Assembly (NCBI GenBank): GCA_026388345.1 | Contig: JAPLJY010000176.1 | Coordinates: 1 to 51,630 of the forward strand | Direction: 5' to 3' | Source: Deltaproteobacteria bacterium | GTDB taxonomy: Bacteria; Desulfobacterota; Syntrophia; Syntrophales; UBA5619 | DNA: 51,630 nucleotides | Shown: piece after piece, positions 35,925 through 44,055 of the stretch | Layout: every line of letters starts with the position of its first letter | Numbering within the stretch: the stretch's first letter is position 1 | Position numbers and translations under genes: made by a program | The notes under the pieces: model-generated | Databases searched by the model: none | What the model was told of the DNA's origin: nothing | What the model saw: only the letters and a program-made list of their open reading frames with translations

Positions 35925-36905
35925 CTATCGATAGGTGACAGCACGCACAGCCTTGATTACATCTTCGACCTTGGGTAAAACGAACTTCTCCATACAAGGT
36001 GAAAAGGGCATGGGGACATCCTTGGCGGCCACGCGCAGGACCGGCGCATCCAGATAATCGAACAGCTCGCTGTTGATCCTCGCTGACACCTCAGCCCCGA
36101 AGCCGCCGGTGAGACATGCCTCATGGACGACCACCGCCCGGTTTGTTTTTTGGATCGATCCGGCAATCGTGTCAAAATCAAGAGGCTTCAGGGTTCGCAG
36201 GTCGATGACCTCAGCTTCTATGCCCATGCCGGCAAGCTCATTGGCCGCCTCCATGCTCATGTAGAACCCCGACCCATATGTCAGGATGGTCACACTGCCG
36301 CCGGAGCGCTTGACTGCCGCCTTCCCCAAGGGGATAATATGTTCACCTTCCGGCACGGGACCTTCCTTGGCAAAAAGTTTCTTGTGCTGGAAGAAGATGA
36401 CGGGATCGTCATCGCGGAGGGCCGCCTTCAGAAGCCCCTTCACGTCCGCCGGTTCGCTGGGGACGACCACCTTCAATCCCGGAGTGTGGACAAACCAACT
36501 CTCCAACGACTGGGAATGATGTGCCGCCGCGCTCAATCCCGCGCCATCCGGCGCCCAAATGACAAGAGGAACTTTGACTTGCCCGCCGAACATGTAGCGG
36601 ATTTTGGCCGTCTGATTGACGATCTCATCCATGGCGCAGGTAACAAAATCGGCAAAGTGCATATCCACCAGCGGCCGCATGCCGGTGAGGGCCGCACCCA
36701 GTCCGGCCCCGACAATGCACGATTCGGATATGGGAGAGTCGATGAGCCGGCCGGGAAACTTCTCCGGCAGGCCTTTGAACTGACCGAAAATGCCTCCATG
36801 CGCCACCAAATCCTCGCCGATGATGAAGATCGCATCATCCCGGGTCATCTCTTCCGTGAGCGCCTCGCAAATGGCAACAGAACAGCTTATCATCCTCTCT
36901 GTCAT
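35925..36905 (-). CDS. TPP-dependent dehydrogenase E1 beta subunit (set 2)
   Basis: A 326-residue beta subunit homologous to set 1: IIGEDLVAHGGIFGQFKGL, DSPISESCIVGAGLGAALTG, AHHSQSLESWFVHTPGLK and LRTLKPLDFDTIAGSI. It lies 18 bases after its alpha subunit. The gene pair has no E2 or E3 of its own, so it may share the E2 at 30629 or use another lipoyl carrier. Confidence 0.92.
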   Translation of the reverse strand: MTERMISCSVAICEALTEEMTRDDAIFIIGEDLVAHGGIFGQFKGLPEKFPGRLIDSPISESCIVGAGLGAALTGMRPLVDMHFADFVTCAMDEIVNQTAKIRYMFGGQVKVPLVIWAPDGAGLSAAAHHSQSLESWFVHTPGLKVVVPSEPADVKGLLKAALRDDDPVIFFQHKKLFAKEGPVPEGEHIIPLGKAAVKRSGGSVTILTYGSGFYMSMEAANELAGMGIEAEVIDLRTLKPLDFDTIAGSIQKTNRAVVVHEACLTGGFGAEVSARINSELFDYLDAPVLRVAAKDVPMPFSPCMEKFVLPKVEDVIKAVRAVTYR

Positions 36906-36923
36906 GGGATATTCTCCGTCTTA

Positions 36924-37898
36924 CTATGGGTTGATGAACATGTCCTCCATGGCCTCTTCGGGTTTGGGCCATTCACTCTGTTCGGCAAATGCAACTGCTT
37001 CTTTTAACTCATTGTCAACTTGTTCTTGGATCTCTCTTTCCTTTTCGCCGGTCAGGATCTTTTTCTTTTTCAAGACGGAAGCAAAGCGGACAATGGGATC
37101 GTTTTTATTCTCCCATTCTGCCACCTCCGCCTGAGTCCGATATTTTTGAGGATCTCCCTCGAAGTGACCGCGTCGTCGGTATGTCTTGTTTTCAAGAAGG
37201 GTAGGGCCTTCGCCGCGGCGGGCCCGATCGACCGCCTTGTCTGCAGCTTCACGGACAGCAAGGATGTCATTGCCGTCCACGGTCACCCCTGGGAAATTGT
37301 AAGCGGCGGCGCGGGTAGCGATATTGTTCACGGAACAGGCATAGGCTTGCGGTGTGGTCGAGGCGTAGCAATTGTTCTCGCAAACGAACAATATGGGAAG
37401 CTTCCAGATGGAAGCCATATTCATGGCCTCGTGAACAGGGCCGCGGTTCGAAGCGCCGTCGCCAAAGAAACAGACGGCTACCTGGTCGGTGTGGCGGAGC
37501 TTTATTGACAATCCTGCCCCAGTGATAATTGGGAAACCGCCGCCCACAACACCGTTTGCCCCCAGGATGCCCAGTGAAAAGTCGGCAATATGCATGGAAC
37601 CGCCTTTGCCTTTGCAGTATCCCGTCTTGCGGCCCATGAGTTCTGCGATCATCTTCTTCAGATCCCCACCCTTGGCGATAACGTGGCCGTGTCCCCGGTG
37701 GGTCGTGACAATATAGTCATCCGGTCGCAGTGCGGAGCAAACACCCGTTGAGGAGGCCTCTTGGCCAATGGACAGATGGATAAATCCGGGGATCTTGCCG
37801 GCGGCAAAAAAATCACCCGCCAATGTTTCAAACGTACGGATGGTCACCATGGTTCGGTAAAGTCGCAGCAATTCCTGGGTGCGTATCGATGGCTCCAT
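36924..37898 (-). CDS. TPP-dependent dehydrogenase E1 alpha subunit (set 2)
   Basis: A 324-residue alpha subunit with TPP motif GDGASNRG (146-153) ... CENN, plus THRGHGHVIAKGGDLKKMIAE and GYCKGKGGSMHIAD. It is exactly as long as the set 1 alpha subunit and aligns without gaps at these motifs, so the two sets are paralogues. AAGGAGGGC precedes the ATG. It is the first catalytic gene after the XRE-cupin regulator. Confidence 0.93.
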   Translation of the reverse strand: MEPSIRTQELLRLYRTMVTIRTFETLAGDFFAAGKIPGFIHLSIGQEASSTGVCSALRPDDYIVTTHRGHGHVIAKGGDLKKMIAELMGRKTGYCKGKGGSMHIADFSLGILGANGVVGGGFPIITGAGLSIKLRHTDQVAVCFFGDGASNRGPVHEAMNMASIWKLPILFVCENNCYASTTPQAYACSVNNIATRAAAYNFPGVTVDGNDILAVREAADKAVDRARRGEGPTLLENKTYRRRGHFEGDPQKYRTQAEVAEWENKNDPIVRFASVLKKKKILTGEKEREIQEQVDNELKEAVAFAEQSEWPKPEEAMEDMFINP

Positions 37899-38069
37899 GC
37901 ATGCCCTCCTTCAAATGGAATATGTCAATCAACAATATTATATTAAAAAAGGATTCACCCCCCGCCTCCTCGACAGACCCGACTCCCGAATAACGACACG
38001 CCGTCACAACCGAGCGGATATACTGAAACTTCCCTTATTGCCCTTGAAGGGAACCGCATCCGATCCTGT

Positions 38070-38768
38070 TCATCCCACCCTGTTGCGATCTTCAAATTGA
38101 AAGGTGCCGGTCCAGCGTCCCGGGATGAGGTGGACGTGAAGCGATTTGGCCACTCTCTTCCCCACGCTGGTCAACTTATGGGGAACAACACCGTTCCAGT
38201 ATGCAGCATCCCCTTTTTTCAAAAGAAAAACCTCTCCATCAAGGTTCAGTTTTATCCTGCCCTCAAGAACGTACATGAACTCCTGACCGTCATGGGTTCG
38301 CGCCTCGACCTCCTCCTCCTTGCCCACCGCACTGAGAATGAACGGTTCCATGAAGGGGTCCTTCATGCCCTCCGTCAACAACTCGAGTTCATAGGCGGGT
38401 TTCTGGTTGTTTTGGGATCTGGAGAGGATGACACGCCGCTTGGCATGAGAGCTGATGATGTAGCGATCTCCCTTATCTTCTTTGAAGAAGTAGCCGATCT
38501 CCACCTTCAACGTCTTGGTGATCATTTCCAGGGTGGGGATGGAAGGCACAGTAAGCCCATTTTCTATCCTGGAGAGAAGTGCAGAAGACAGCCCCGTCCC
38601 TTCGGCGAGTCGCTTCTGGGTCAGCCCGGATTGTTTCCGGACCTGCTTCAGCCTGCTTCCTATTCTTATTGCCACGTTATTCTTGGCGATGGCTGGATCT
38701 CCCGGAGCATTGCCGTTAGACCGGAGGGGAATGGATTTTTGGAGCGCTATGGGATCAGCATGCTTCAT
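38070..38768 (-). CDS. XRE-family regulator with C-terminal cupin
   Basis: A 232-residue transcription regulator. Residues about 34-83 form the HTH (GSRLKQVRKQSGLTQKRLAE, LSSALLSRIENGLTVPSIPTL). From about 140 a cupin domain follows (HDGQEFMYVLEGRIKLNLDG, GDAAYWNGVVPHKLTSVG), expected to bind a small effector. AAGGG precedes the ATG at 38768. The gene heads about 24 kb of genes on the same strand and is likely to control the catabolic part of them. Confidence 0.9.
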   Translation of the reverse strand: MKHADPIALQKSIPLRSNGNAPGDPAIAKNNVAIRIGSRLKQVRKQSGLTQKRLAEGTGLSSALLSRIENGLTVPSIPTLEMITKTLKVEIGYFFKEDKGDRYIISSHAKRRVILSRSQNNQKPAYELELLTEGMKDPFMEPFILSAVGKEEEVEARTHDGQEFMYVLEGRIKLNLDGEVFLLKKGDAAYWNGVVPHKLTSVGKRVAKSLHVHLIPGRWTGTFQFEDRNRVG

Positions 38769-38910
38769 AAGCCCTTTTCTGGTTGAGTTTTCCTCAAAGA
38801 CTGCACCATGCATCCCGCATTGCAAACAGGGTTCAACCCATAGGTAAAACCGTTGAATCGGATGGTCCAAATCTTACAGAAAAGCAACTACAATAGAAAC
38901 ATTTGATATT

Positions 38911-38939
38911 CATATACCGGCGGCGAAATCCGCTGTCAA
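38911..38939 (-). promoter_or_regulatory. Promoter of the XRE-cupin regulator
   Basis: On the minus strand TTGACA (38934-38939), a 17-base spacer and TATATG (38911-38916). The spacer contains GCGG-N6-CCGC, a short inverted repeat that could be an operator. Transcription would start about 135 bases before the ATG. Confidence 0.7.
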
Positions 38940-39053
38940 GAAAAATTTAGTATTAGGCAAATCAGTTAACCAATGCGCAAGTCTCTTTTCTGGCAGGGCA
39001 ATATGTGCAAATAGTTGATATGATATTGCTATATCATGAGTTAAAGGCACAGA
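38940..39053. other. AT-rich intergenic stretch
   Basis: Together with the scars on its right this is part of a 590-base region without an intact gene (38769-39360). No start, hairpin or repeat is visible in these 114 bases. Confidence 0.4.
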
Positions 39054-39212
39054 TAGGTGTTGCGTGTGTCAAGGAAAATTAATAAAAATGGAAAGATCAT
39101 CGTGCCCTTGGCCAATCACACGACGTTCGGCTCAACGACGATTGCCGCGATATACAAGGACCGATGGCAGATTGCGATCTTCTTCAAAACCAATTAAACA
39201 GAATCTGAGGAT
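39054..39212 (+). pseudogene. IS4-type transposase remnant
   Basis: The plus strand reads GKIIVPLANHTTFGSTTIAA then IYKDRWQIAIFFK, and after a one-base shift PIKQNLRI. The YKDRWQIxxFFKxIKQNL block is the C-terminal catalytic region of IS4-family transposases, with the last acidic residue changed to Ala. Only about 50 codons remain, with no ends recognisable. Confidence 0.75.
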
Positions 39213-39347
39213 CGGGGCCAGGTCGGCAATGGCGGCAAGGTGATGTCCTCCGTACTCCTTGCCTGGGCCAGATACATGCTGCCAAACTTGCCCGCACCGA
39301 TTAAGACCGACCCGGAGGGGGCCTTCTTCACGATTTCGTTTCGCTAG
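39207..39347 (-). pseudogene. Remnant of a homoserine dehydrogenase-like (SAF-type) oxidoreductase
   Basis: On the minus strand, across three frames, one reads LAKRNREEGPLRVGL, IGAGKFGSMYLAQARS and GHHLAAIADLAPI. Joined, these match the NAD-binding N-terminus of the SAF-domain homoserine dehydrogenase-like family (RVGLIGAGKFGS...). Two frameshifts and a truncated end next to the transposase remnant show a decayed gene. It is on the same strand as the following amidase and dehydrogenase genes. Confidence 0.7.
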
Positions 39348-39360
39348 AGAAGATTTATCT

Positions 39361-40683
39361 CTATCTCCTTAAAGGGGGAAAAGAAAACAGCCCTTCACAC
39401 CAGTGTGCCGAGGACAATACCTGGTCATCTTTCCCCGTCGGACCCACGATCTGCAATCCCAGGGGCAGCCCCCGGGGACCGAATCCGACCGGGATCGTAA
39501 CGGCCGGGACACCACAGAGGCTCCAGATGCTGCAGAAGCCGGGGTTTCCCGTATGCTCCAGCGTCGCCGGCGCCTCTCCCGTCGTGGGAGGGGTAATGAG
39601 GGCGTCATATTTTTCCAGGAACCGCTCCAGTTCATCCTTCAGGGCGAGGCGCAGCTTCAGGGCCTGCAGATAGACCACCGCCCCCGTGTTCCGTCCCTCG
39701 ATGATGAAATCCCTCAGGGTCGGGCTCAGGACGGGAGGCTCTCTGAGGTACAGCTCCTCCAGGTTCAGGGCAGCCTCGACGGCCATGATGGTTCGAATCG
39801 TCCGGTGGGCAAGGTTGAAGATCCCGGGCAATTCGACCTCCTCGATGCGGGCGCCGGCTTTTCTGAGGGTTTGGATGTTTTCGCCGAAGTTCTGCCGGGC
39901 GTGCTCTTCGGCCTGATCCCAGACGGGGGTTCTGACGGCCGCCATGCAGGGAGGCGTGGAACGGGCGCCGACTTCGGGAGAGAGAGTTGCGGTTTCCCCG
40001 GTCAGGGCCGTCGCCAGCCAGGAGGCATCCTCCACGCTGCGGGTGAAAACGCCGGGCTGATCCAGCGTATGACTAAAGGTCAGGGCACCCTCGATGGGAA
40101 TCAGACCCTGGGTCGGTTTATAGCCCACAACACCGCAAAAGGCAGCAGGCCGGATGACGGAGCCGTTGGTCTGCGTTCCCAGGGCGGCCGGAACAAAGCC
40201 GGCTGCGACTGCCGCGGCGGAGCCGCTGGACGACCCGCCCGGTGTGTGCAGCGTATTCCAGGGATTGCGTGTCTTTCCGGGGGTCAGAAAGGCGCATTCG
40301 GTGGTCACGGTCTTGCCCATCACGAAGGCCCCTCGGGCCTCAAGCCGTTCAATCACCTTGGCTGACTCCACGGGGACGTGTCCGGCAAAGGCTGGAGAAC
40401 CCATTTCCGTAAGGACGCCAGCCGTGGCATAGATATCCTTCACGCCGATGGGCAGCCCCTGGAGGGCGCCGGGTGCGGCGCCCGAGTGGAGATGGCGGTC
40501 GGAAAGGCGGGCGGCTTTGATGGCCTCTTCGGGCTCAAGCCAGGCCCAGGCATGGATCTCTCCATCCAGCGATGCGATCCTCGCCAGGAGGGCCTCAGTG
40601 TACGCTTCGGAGGTGAATCGCCGTTTCCGGATCCCCTGTGAAGCTTCAATCAGGCTTAAGGTGTGCAGCGGCTTGTCCATCAT
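39361..40683 (-). CDS. Amidase-signature hydrolase 2
   Basis: A 440-residue amidase-signature protein. Lys in IGVKDIYATAG, Ser in PGGSSSGSAAAVAAG and the nucleophile in LGTQTNGSVIRPAAFCG form the catalytic triad. The TQTNGS version, not TDTGGS, is found in some catabolic amidases. The ATG at 40683 overlaps the stop of the dehydrogenase gene (ATGA), so the two are coupled. Base usage matches the host, unlike the amidase at 12884. The substrate is unknown. Confidence 0.88.
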   Translation of the reverse strand: MMDKPLHTLSLIEASQGIRKRRFTSEAYTEALLARIASLDGEIHAWAWLEPEEAIKAARLSDRHLHSGAAPGALQGLPIGVKDIYATAGVLTEMGSPAFAGHVPVESAKVIERLEARGAFVMGKTVTTECAFLTPGKTRNPWNTLHTPGGSSSGSAAAVAAGFVPAALGTQTNGSVIRPAAFCGVVGYKPTQGLIPIEGALTFSHTLDQPGVFTRSVEDASWLATALTGETATLSPEVGARSTPPCMAAVRTPVWDQAEEHARQNFGENIQTLRKAGARIEEVELPGIFNLAHRTIRTIMAVEAALNLEELYLREPPVLSPTLRDFIIEGRNTGAVVYLQALKLRLALKDELERFLEKYDALITPPTTGEAPATLEHTGNPGFCSIWSLCGVPAVTIPVGFGPRGLPLGLQIVGPTGKDDQVLSSAHWCEGLFSFPPLRR

Positions 40684-41657
40684 TTTTTGATTACCCCCGG
40701 ATTCAATAGGTTGGGGGGATTTCCGGAAGATAGTGCGGCTACACAATTTTCCGCGGCCATCATCGCCATTCTAAACCGCGTTTTCTCGGAGGAACTGGCA
40801 ATATGGGGCGACAGGACCACATTCTTCAGTTCCAGAAATCCCGGATGAAGGACCGGCTCCCCTTCGAAGACATCGAGACCAGCACCGGCAATAGCCCCCT
40901 TGCGGAGCGCCTCGACCAGGGCCGCATCATCCACCACCCCGCCCCGGGCGGCATGGATGAGGATTGCCGATTTTTTCATGAGGGCGATCTCCGGGGCGCC
41001 AACGGCATGGTGGGTCTCTCGGCTGTAGGGTATATGAATCGTGACGATATCCGCGCTGCCGAAGAGCTCCTCCCTGGTCACATACCTGGCCCGGCAGGCC
41101 GACTCGATCTCCGGCGAGGCCTGGCGGACATCATGGTAGAGCACCTCCACCTCGAAACCCATCGCGCGGCGGGCCACGACCTGGCCGATCCGTCCCAGGC
41201 CGACGATGCCCAATGTGGCGTGGTGAACATCCACGCCGAGAAACTGTTTGAGCCGCCACTTGTCCCATCGTCCTTCCCGGACGTAGGCTTCGGCCTCGTT
41301 GAGACGGCGCGCCGTGGCAAGGATCAGCGCCCAGGCAAAATCGGCGGTGGTGTCATCCAGCACGCCGGGGGTGTTGGTGGCCATAACCCCGTGGGCGTTG
41401 CAGGCTTCCAGATCGATGTTGTTGTACCCCACGGCGATGTTGCAGACCACATTCAGTTTGGGACAGCGGAGCAGGAGGTCCGAATCGATCCTTTCGGTCA
41501 GCGTGGTCAGCGCCCCCTCCTTGTCGGCGAGCGCCAGGGCCAGTTCTTCAGCGCCCAGAACCTTGTCCTCCTGATTGGCTGTTACCTCGAAATGAGACGC
41601 CAGAAAATCCAGGACCTCCCCAAAGACCTCCCGGGTAACAAAAATTTTCTTTTTCAT
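40680..41657 (-). CDS. D-isomer-specific 2-hydroxyacid dehydrogenase
   Basis: A 325-residue NAD(P)-dependent dehydrogenase of the glyoxylate/hydroxypyruvate reductase type. Cofactor motif GLGRIG (153-158), catalytic Arg238 (HAARGG), Glu267-region (DVFEGEP) and His285 (SPHIASS) are in place. It interconverts a D-2-hydroxyacid and a 2-oxoacid. GAGAAG precedes the ATG. With the amidase it forms a two-gene operon. An oxidised product could feed the E1/E2 genes nearby. Confidence 0.9.
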   Translation of the reverse strand: MKKKIFVTREVFGEVLDFLASHFEVTANQEDKVLGAEELALALADKEGALTTLTERIDSDLLLRCPKLNVVCNIAVGYNNIDLEACNAHGVMATNTPGVLDDTTADFAWALILATARRLNEAEAYVREGRWDKWRLKQFLGVDVHHATLGIVGLGRIGQVVARRAMGFEVEVLYHDVRQASPEIESACRARYVTREELFGSADIVTIHIPYSRETHHAVGAPEIALMKKSAILIHAARGGVVDDAALVEALRKGAIAGAGLDVFEGEPVLHPGFLELKNVVLSPHIASSSEKTRFRMAMMAAENCVAALSSGNPPNLLNPGVIKK

Positions 41658-41737
41658 CTTCTCGTCCTCAATGGGTCATGAATGGAACAGTAAGATTACC
41701 AGACCACTTCGCGGTAGCGTATATCAGTTTTTTATGA

Positions 41738-41783
41738 AGAGAAAAACAGAAAACGCATACTTTTTCTCTCATACGTTTTCTCT
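41738..41783 (+). promoter_or_regulatory. Operator-like repeats upstream of TRAP system C
   Basis: Two direct copies of CATAC(T/G)TTTTCTCT lie head to tail (41756-41769 and 41770-41783). AGAGAAAAA (41738-41746) is the inverse of TTTTTCTCT (41761-41769), and AGAAAACGCAT is nearly the inverse of ATACGTTTTCT. The set abuts the -35 at 41783 and looks like a regulator binding region. Confidence 0.55.
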
Positions 41784-41812
41784 TGACAAATCACGCATTC
41801 GAATATTAGTAT
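41783..41812 (+). promoter_or_regulatory. Promoter of TRAP system C
   Basis: TTGACA (41783-41788), an 18-base spacer and TAGTAT (41807-41812). The transcript would have a leader of about 330 bases before dctP at 42149. That leader holds no gene I can support. Confidence 0.55.
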
Positions 41813-42148
41813 CAGCAATGGTTCGGAAAGCTTCATTGGCATAATCAGCTGATATTGTTTGACAATATTTCTTTGTTCCTTGATGATTTCATTGTCGCGG
41901 CAAACAGACCGAATTGTTTGAATGTTGACCGGATATGGAATGCGCATGATGGGAGACGTGAGCCCTGTCGTTTTTTCCAGTTTTTTCCTTTGCATCACTT
42001 GGTTGCCGGATTCGAGGATTTTAAGGGTGAACAAGAAGTTCTTATCCAACAAACGGAGTCCAAAAGGGCTTCGGAGATGTTGTGTTTATCGGTTAGGGCG
42101 GCATTTTCAGGACGGTCGGTTTTTCATGAACACTAAATGGAGGGATTT
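41813..42148. other. Long leader before dctP of system C
   Basis: About 335 bases between the predicted promoter and the dctP start. Frames on both strands lack ribosome sites and family features. I see no clear riboswitch or terminator. Confidence 0.4.
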
Positions 42149-43357
42149 ATGAAAAAGACAGAACTGGGTAAAGACACAAAGCAGACGGGCGTATCACGCC
42201 GCAAGTTCCTCGCCGGCGCCGCGTTGGCGACCGCTGGGGCCGCAACCCTGGGTTTCCCCTCGGTTCTCAAGGCGCAGGGGCCGATTACCATGCGCTGGCA
42301 GTCCACCTGGCCGACGAAGGACATCTTCCATGAGTATGCCCTCGATTTCGCCAAAAAGGTCAACGAAATGACCGGCGGCGATCTGAAGATCGAGGTGCTG
42401 CCGGCGGGTGCAGTGGTGCCGGCCTTCGACCTGTTGAATGCGGTCTCCAAGGGGACGCTCGACGGCGGCCACGGGGTCTTCGTTTACCACTACGGCAAGA
42501 ACAACGCCCTGTCGCTGTGGGGATCGAGCCCCTGCTATGGGATGGACGCCGACATGATGCTCTCGTGGCACAAGTACGGCGGCGGCAAGGAATTTTTCCA
42601 GAGGGTCTACGATGCCATCGGTGTCAGCGTCAAATCTTATTCCTACGGGCCGATGTGGACACAGCCCCTGGGCTGGTTCAAGAAGCCGATCACCAAGCCA
42701 GACGATTTCAAGGGACTCAAGTTCCGCACCGTGGGTATCTCCATCGACCTGTTCAAGGGGATGGGTGCGGCGGTCAATGCGCTCCCCGGCGGCGAGATCG
42801 TTCCCGCCCTGGACCGCGGCCTCCTCGACGGGGCGGAATTCAACAACGCCTCCTCCGACCGGCTCCTCGGTTTCCCGGACGTCTCGAAGGTCTGCATGCT
42901 CCAGAGCTACCACCAGAGCGCCGAGTGTTTCGAGATCCTCTTCAACAAGGCCAAATTCGACGCGCTGCCGGACAAAATGAAGGTAATCATCGACAACGCC
43001 GTTGATGCCGCATCGGCGGACATCACCTGGAAATCGATCGACCGCTACTCCAAGGACTACATCGAACTCCAGACCAAGGACAAGGTGAAGTTCTACAAGA
43101 CGCCGGATTCGATCCTCATGAGGCAGCTCGAGATCTTCGACAAGGTCGAGGCGGAATATTCGGCCAAGAACCCGCTCTTCAAGGAGATCGCCGCCTCGCA
43201 GCGGAAATTCGCCGAACGTGCGGTGAAATGGAAGCTCGACTACGTGGTCAGCCCCCGCATGGCCTATAATTATTACTTCGGCAAGAAGAAGGCCGCACCC
43301 GCGGCCCCGAAAGCTGCACCCGCGGCGGCACCCAAGGCCGAACCGAAGAAAAAGTAA
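42149..43357 (+). CDS. dctP: TRAP substrate-binding protein DctP (system C), Tat signal
   Basis: A 402-residue binding protein exported by the Tat route: SRRKFLAGAALATAGAATLG at residues 16-35. The start at 42149 follows GGAGGG. GLKFRTVGISIDLFKGMGAA and PGGEIVPALDRGLLDGAEF are typical of the mannitol/chloroaromatic-type DctP group with Tat leaders. The last 25 residues are a Lys/Ala/Pro tail (AAPAAPKAAPAAAPK, ending in PKKK), not part of the fold. Tat export implies folding before export. Confidence 0.92.
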   Translation: MKKTELGKDTKQTGVSRRKFLAGAALATAGAATLGFPSVLKAQGPITMRWQSTWPTKDIFHEYALDFAKKVNEMTGGDLKIEVLPAGAVVPAFDLLNAVSKGTLDGGHGVFVYHYGKNNALSLWGSSPCYGMDADMMLSWHKYGGGKEFFQRVYDAIGVSVKSYSYGPMWTQPLGWFKKPITKPDDFKGLKFRTVGISIDLFKGMGAAVNALPGGEIVPALDRGLLDGAEFNNASSDRLLGFPDVSKVCMLQSYHQSAECFEILFNKAKFDALPDKMKVIIDNAVDAASADITWKSIDRYSKDYIELQTKDKVKFYKTPDSILMRQLEIFDKVEAEYSAKNPLFKEIAASQRKFAERAVKWKLDYVVSPRMAYNYYFGKKKAAPAAPKAAPAAAPKAEPKKK

Positions 43358-43377
43358 TGAGATTTGGCAGATGACCG

Positions 43378-43409
43378 ATCAGCCACCCGGTGCATACCGG
43401 GTGGCTGAT
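43378..43409 (+). terminator. Perfect 13-bp hairpin after dctP (system C)
   Basis: ATCAGCCACCCGG (43378-43390), loop TGCATA, and the exact inverse (43397-43409), 20 bases after the dctP stop and 20 before dctQ. It matches the position of the hairpins in systems A and B. Confidence 0.78.
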
Positions 43410-43428
43410 TTCTTGAACAGAGGTGATT

Positions 43429-44055
43429 ATGCAGAAATTGTTGTTGACCGTTGACAAGTTCAGCACCTTCGTGGGCACGGCCTTTTCCTGGCTCATCGTA
43501 ACGCTTACCTTTATGATCACCTATGAGGTGTTCTCGCGCTACGCCCTCGACGCCCCACACGACTGGGCCTTCGACGGGATGATCCAGATGTACGGCACGC
43601 TCTTCATGATGGCGGGCGCCTATACCCTTTCGAAGAACAACATGGTCCGCGGCGACGTCCTCTACGGCTTCTTTCCGCCGCGTGTGCAGGCCGGCCTCGA
43701 CCTGACGCTCTACATTGTGTTTTTTCTTCCGGGGATGACCGCCCTCTGCTGGGCCGGATACACCTATGCCGGCGATGCCTGGGCGATCTGGGAGCACTCG
43801 GGCATCACCGCCAACGGCCCCCCGATCTACCCGTTCAAGACCATCATCCCCATCGCCGGAGCGTGCATCCTCGTTCAGGGGATCATTGAGATGATCCGCT
43901 GCATCCTGTGCCTCAAGACCGGCCAGTGGCCCTCGCGCATCCAGGACGTCGAGGAGGTCGACGTCGAGAAACTGAAGGCGACCGTGCAAGTCACCGATGA
44001 GGATATCGCGAAGCTCGATCAGTATGTGACGCACGGAAAAGGGGGCGACAAATGA
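43429..44055 (+). CDS. dctQ: TRAP transporter small permease DctQ (system C)
   Basis: A 208-residue DctQ, longer than usual. Helices run from FVGTAFSWLIVTLTFMITYE; APHDWAFDGMIQMYGTLFMM and TLSKNNMVRGDVLY form the core. A C-terminal cytoplasmic extension follows (EEVDVEKLKATVQVTDEDIA). AGAGGTG precedes the ATG at 43429. Its stop overlaps dctM by four bases. Confidence 0.88.
   Translation: MQKLLLTVDKFSTFVGTAFSWLIVTLTFMITYEVFSRYALDAPHDWAFDGMIQMYGTLFMMAGAYTLSKNNMVRGDVLYGFFPPRVQAGLDLTLYIVFFLPGMTALCWAGYTYAGDAWAIWEHSGITANGPPIYPFKTIIPIAGACILVQGIIEMIRCILCLKTGQWPSRIQDVEEVDVEKLKATVQVTDEDIAKLDQYVTHGKGGDK

Noticed and set aside
41732..42052. Minus-strand frame of 106 codons before TRAP system C
   Set aside because: It runs through the promoter and operator repeats, with no ribosome site and irregular composition.
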